A DNA stretch of 10,195 nt from Candidatus Latescibacterota bacterium. GTDB taxonomy: Bacteria > Latescibacterota > UBA2968 > UBA8231. The notes beneath the pieces were generated by a model. It saw only the letters and a program-made list of their open reading frames with translations. It ran no database searches and had not been told where the DNA came from. The position numbers and the translations under genes were made by a program. The DNA lies in assembly GCA_022825185.1 (NCBI GenBank), contig JAJDYK010000177.1, positions 1 to 10,195 of the forward strand. Direction: 5' to 3'. Positions 7,803 through 10,195 of the stretch are shown here, one piece after another. Within the stretch, counting starts at the first letter, position 1, and the number at the start of each line of letters is the position of its first letter.

Positions 7803-7817
7803 GTCGTTTGCAAGGCC

Positions 7818-8978
7818 TTAAGCAAGGCGGCGGTATTCGCCAGCCTCGTCCCAATCCATTAGGCTGCGACCGTTTAAGTCCCAGACGACTTGGCCTGCTC
7901 TCAACGTTAGCTCGCATTCGAGTTTTTGCCGGCCCTTCATGCGCGCCCGGCCCGAATCGACAAAGGCAAAATCCCCTTCTTGCAGGGCAAAAGCCGCTAG
8001 GTCGGCTTCGGCCCCAATGCTGAGGTGCCCTAGCTGGGGATGTCTGATTACCTCGGCCGGTTTGTGCGTCGAGCGATAGACGACCTCTTGGAGGGACATG
8101 CCGAGGTTCAAGAATTTGGACATGGTTATGGGCATGGTGGCGTTGGGCAGCATGCGACTGGACTTGTGTAGATCCGTGCTGATGGTATCTGGAGGGAAGT
8201 CTTGGGCCATGGCGGGCACGGCAATGCGAAACCAAAAGGAGCCGCCGCCGTGCCCCGTGTCAAAAATGATTCCGCGCTGTCTGGCTCGGCGCACGTAGTC
8301 TGCGACTTTTTTGTCGGTGTCGAGCAAGGGGATGTGGGCGGCGTAGAGGTGTGTGTGGATGTCCCCTGGACTCATGCGCTCGAGCAGTTCCTCGTACGTG
8401 CGGGTGGGCCGGGGGGCAAAATCGATCATGGCGATGGAATCGCTTTGTCGTGCCGCCTCGATCGCGCCACCAGCCGACTCCCAACCCGGGCCGCCGAAGT
8501 GGGCCGACTTGGCTCCGACGACGTGCTCGCGGTACTGCTCAATCGCCTCGGCGCAGAGCGCGGGGTCCATTTCGCTGACGTCTTGTTCGGGAGCACCGAT
8601 CATGCCAGCGCCGACGATATTGACAAAGGCCAAGACGCGAGTCTGAGCGGGGTCGATGATGGTGCGCTTGAAGTCGGCCATATCCTTCCAGCCAGCGCCA
8701 CCTGTATCTACTACGGTAGTTACACCGTAAGGCAGGGCGTGCTGGTCGGGGAAGAGCCAGCCTCCATATCCCCCATAGACGTGGACGTGGATATCGATTA
8801 AGCCTGGAGTAACATAGAGACCGGACACATTGATAACCTTTGCCGAACTGCCCTCGATTCGGTCGGCGACCGCAGCGACTAACCCGTCCTTAATGGCAAT
8901 ATCGGCTGGGCCGTTGAGGTCGTTTTTGGGGTCGATGAGATGCCCTCCTTGGATGATGAGATCAAAGTCGCCGCTCAT
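7818..8978 (-). CDS. Metal-dependent amidohydrolase (amidohydrolase/deacetylase-like)
   Basis: The gene encodes a 386-aa binuclear-metal hydrolase of the amidohydrolase superfamily (cyclic amidase/deacetylase-like); the physiological substrate is unknown. The N-terminal β-sandwich begins DLIIQGGHLIDPKNDL. The barrel starts with the HxH metal motif DIHVHVYGG (H64, H66). K157 in GAKSAH is the likely carbamylated lysine. PGDIHTHLY supplies H210, DTGHGGGSFWF (240-250) an active-site loop, and STDLHKSS the catalytic D269. The C-terminal LGHLSIGAEADLAAF is typical of the superfamily. Relative to better-known members with VHIGEPP, the position reads IDFAPRP (D186), a subfamily difference. ATG 8978 is chosen because AAAGGA precedes it by 8 nt and the family N-terminus follows directly; upstream in-frame starts (8999, 9041) add non-homologous residues that overlap the promoter region. 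It is divergent from mdh. Confidence 0.92.
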   Translation of the reverse strand: MSGDFDLIIQGGHLIDPKNDLNGPADIAIKDGLVAAVADRIEGSSAKVINVSGLYVTPGLIDIHVHVYGGYGGWLFPDQHALPYGVTTVVDTGGAGWKDMADFKRTIIDPAQTRVLAFVNIVGAGMIGAPEQDVSEMDPALCAEAIEQYREHVVGAKSAHFGGPGWESAGGAIEAARQSDSIAMIDFAPRPTRTYEELLERMSPGDIHTHLYAAHIPLLDTDKKVADYVRRARQRGIIFDTGHGGGSFWFRIAVPAMAQDFPPDTISTDLHKSSRMLPNATMPITMSKFLNLGMSLQEVVYRSTHKPAEVIRHPQLGHLSIGAEADLAAFALQEGDFAFVDSGRARMKGRQKLECELTLRAGQVVWDLNGRSLMDWDEAGEYRRLA

Positions 8979-9022
8979 AATGGCCGTCCTTTCGCTCATG
9001 GATCGTGTGTTGGAAGAACCGT

Positions 9023-9052
9023 AGAATAACCAGAGGGTCAAGGTATAGTCAA
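9023..9052 (-). promoter_or_regulatory. Possible promoter for the amidohydrolase gene
   Basis: On minus, TTGACT (9052-9047) and TATTCT (9028-9023) are separated by 18 nt and lie about 45 nt upstream of the amidohydrolase start. The -35 is a good match, the -10 only four of six. A second TTGACC nearby (9040-9035) has no good partner. A plus-strand TATAGT (9044-9049) overlaps the -35 and could be a -10 for mdh, but has only a poor -35. Confidence 0.4.
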
Positions 9053-9087
9053 TGGCTGGGCTCGCATTGCACAGAACGATTTTTTTT

Positions 9088-9115
9088 GGCAGATTTTCTC
9101 TATCTAAAAACTGCC
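9088..9115 (+). promoter_or_regulatory. Hairpin in the mdh leader, after a T8 run
   Basis: GGCAG (9088-9092) pairs with CTGCC (9111-9115); after an A/A mismatch, TTTT (9094-9097) pairs with AAAA (9106-9109), leaving an 8-nt loop. The stem is directly preceded by eight T (9080-9087) and followed by TTATTT, ending 6 nt before the mdh Shine-Dalgarno. It could modulate mdh translation or act as a weak attenuator. The stem is visible; the role is inferred. Confidence 0.35.
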
Positions 9116-9121
9116 TTATTT

Positions 9122-9127
9122 AGGAGG
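9122..9127 (+). promoter_or_regulatory. Perfect Shine-Dalgarno of mdh
   Basis: AGGAGG lies five bases before ATG 9133, the strongest ribosome-binding site in the window. It fixes the mdh start and contrasts with lepA and hemW, which show none. Confidence 0.9.
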
Positions 9128-9132
9128 AATAC

Positions 9133-10122
9133 ATGGCACGAACTATGAAAGTAGCCGTCACTGGGGCGGCTGGCCAGATCGGCTACGCTATATTGCCGCG
9201 TTTAGCCTCGGGCGAGGTTTTTGGCCGCGACGTCCGGGTTTCGCTGCACTTGCTGGAGATTACTCCGGCGCTCAAAGCCTTGGAAGGCGTGGTTATGGAA
9301 CTCGATGACTGCGCCTTTCCGCTTCTCGACGACATCGTAATTACCGATCAAGCCGAAGTGGCTTTTGACGGGATCAATTGGGGGCTGCTGATTGGCTCCA
9401 AGCCGCGCGGTCCCGGTATGGAGCGGGGCGACTTAATTCGAGAAAACGGTCCGATATTCGTCGGCCAAGGTCAGGCGCTCGCCCGAGCCGCCGCGGATGT
9501 GCGGGTCTTGGTGGTGGGCAATCCAGCCAATACCAATGGCTTAATCGCCATGAGCCACGGCCAGAAGGCTGGCATCCCCCGCGATCGCTTCTACGCGATG
9601 ACCCGGCTGGATCAAAACCGCGCCCAAGCCCAGCTTGCCCAAAAGGCCGGAGTCAAAGTCTCGGCGGTGACCAATATGGCCATCTGGGGCAATCACAGCG
9701 CCACGCAGTACCCGGATGCCGAGAACGCGCGCATCGAGGGGCGTCCAGCGCACGACGTCATAGGCCACCACGCTTGGTTGCGCGAGGAATTCATCCAGAT
9801 CGTCCAGCAGCGGGGCGCGGCCGTCATCGACGCCCGTGGCTTGTCGTCGGCCGCGTCGGCTGCCAATGCCGCGCTCGACCACATCGTCAGCGTGGAGAAC
9901 GCCACGCCTGATGGTGACTTTTTCTCGGCTGGCGTCTATTCGGACGGCAGCTACGGGATTGACGAAGGGTTGATGTTTTCCTTTCCCATCCGCAGCGACG
10001 GTCAGGGCGACTGGGAGATCGTGCAGGGTTTGGAACTGAGCGATTTCGCCCGTGCGAAAATCAAGGCCACTGAAGACGAGCTCAAAGAGGAACGCGCGGT
10101 TATCGCCGATCTCTTGAGCTGA
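9133..10122 (+). CDS. mdh: Malate dehydrogenase (NAD-dependent)
   Basis: This enzyme catalyses malate to oxaloacetate with NAD(H) in the cytosolic TCA cycle. At 329 aa it is full length for the cytosolic-type/MDH group 2 family. The Rossmann motif is [13 protein letters not shown] (9-21), and E42 after the second strand favours NAD over NADP. Substrate arginines sit in [14 protein letters not shown] (R92, R98) and TRLDQNR (R163). The catalytic pair is D160 and H188, the latter in [20 protein letters not shown] (128-135) is the conserved cofactor/substrate segment, and [13 protein letters not shown] (238-250) closes the family signature. Small departures from the usual text are TRLDQNR for TRLDHNR and NTNGLIAM for NTNALIA; neither removes a catalytic residue. 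The start is set by AGGAGG. The gene is divergent from the amidohydrolase and is followed, after one base, by another ORF on the same strand. Confidence 0.97.
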   Translation: MARTMKVAVTGAAGQIGYAILPRLASGEVFGRDVRVSLHLLEITPALKALEGVVMELDDCAFPLLDDIVITDQAEVAFDGINWGLLIGSKPRGPGMERGDLIRENGPIFVGQGQALARAAADVRVLVVGNPANTNGLIAMSHGQKAGIPRDRFYAMTRLDQNRAQAQLAQKAGVKVSAVTNMAIWGNHSATQYPDAENARIEGRPAHDVIGHHAWLREEFIQIVQQRGAAVIDARGLSSAASAANAALDHIVSVENATPDGDFFSAGVYSDGSYGIDEGLMFSFPIRSDGQGDWEIVQGLELSDFARAKIKATEDELKEERAVIADLLS

Positions 10123-10123
10123 T

Positions 10124-10195
10124 ATGTTTCAAGACCCCCAGCGCTACCAAGCCAAACACCACTATGTAATCGCCGGAGGTGCCGACTTGGTGGAG
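10124..10195 (+). CDS. Start of an unrecognised protein, truncated by the window edge
   Basis: An ATG one base after the mdh stop (TGA-T-ATG) opens a frame that stays open for 24 codons to the right edge, beginning MFQDPQRYQAKHHYVIAGG. The close spacing to mdh suggests translational coupling in an mdh operon. There is no separate strong SD beyond the purine-poor end of mdh (cttgagc). The visible residues are too few to assign a family. Confidence 0.55.
   Translation, partial: MFQDPQRYQAKHHYVIAGGADLVE

Noticed and set aside
7702..8235. 177-aa minus-strand frame overlapping the 3' half of the amidohydrolase
   Set aside because: It is an out-of-frame shadow rich in Arg/Pro/His, and it crosses the sigma promoter.
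8202..8801. 199-aa plus-strand open frame opposite the amidohydrolase gene
   Set aside because: It is antisense to a clearly conserved enzyme, has no recognisable domain or SD, and reflects the codon bias of the real gene.

Overview
The window comes from a moderately GC-rich Gram-negative bacterium. The outer-membrane β-barrel at the C-terminus of the first gene implies an outer membrane. The second protein family, the short SigA/RpoD-type sigma factor (about 286 aa, no region 1.1) and the carbamyl-lysine amidohydrolase together suggest an uncultured lineage of the FCB/Latescibacterota/Poribacteria kind. That placement is inference only; no rRNA is present. Several genes have no visible Shine-Dalgarno (lepA, hemW), whereas mdh has a perfect AGGAGG.

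Layout. (1) 2-2932, plus: the 3' part of a large surface protein made of about 95-aa putative-Ig (He_PIG-like) tandem repeats, followed by a helical linker and an autotransporter-type β-barrel. It enters from the left edge, so the N-terminus is missing. A long hairpin (2961-3003) follows it. (2) 2987-3634, plus: a small P-loop sulfotransferase-family protein with an uncertain start. (3) 3676-5472, plus: lepA (elongation factor 4). (4) 5532-6662, plus: hemW (radical-SAM heme chaperone), 59 nt after lepA. A strong bidirectional terminator (6683-6716) separates this rightward block from a leftward one. (5) Leftward: a promoter of near-consensus sequence (7774-7802), a SigA/RpoD-like sigma factor (6818-7678) and, only 9 nt after its stop, a tRNA-Tyr(GTA) gene (6723-6808). 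The three look like one transcription unit ending at the shared terminator. (6) Leftward: a metal-dependent amidohydrolase (7818-8978). (7) Rightward, divergent from it: malate dehydrogenase mdh (9133-10122), followed after a single base by the first 24 codons of another gene that runs off the right edge.

Most of the window is housekeeping: translation fidelity (lepA), heme/radical-SAM maintenance (hemW), transcription initiation (sigma), translation (tRNA-Tyr) and the TCA cycle (mdh). The accessory element is the repeat-rich autotransporter-like protein. I found no CRISPR array, insertion sequence, phage module or recognisable defence system. The points most worth a second look are the repeat architecture with a DxDGD motif in nearly every unit, the CxxC at its barrel junction, the HemW with a rewritten GLPGQ motif, the sigma/tRNA-Tyr co-transcription unit, the hairpin that overlaps the only SD-supported start of the sulfotransferase gene, and the divergent amidohydrolase/mdh regulatory region.
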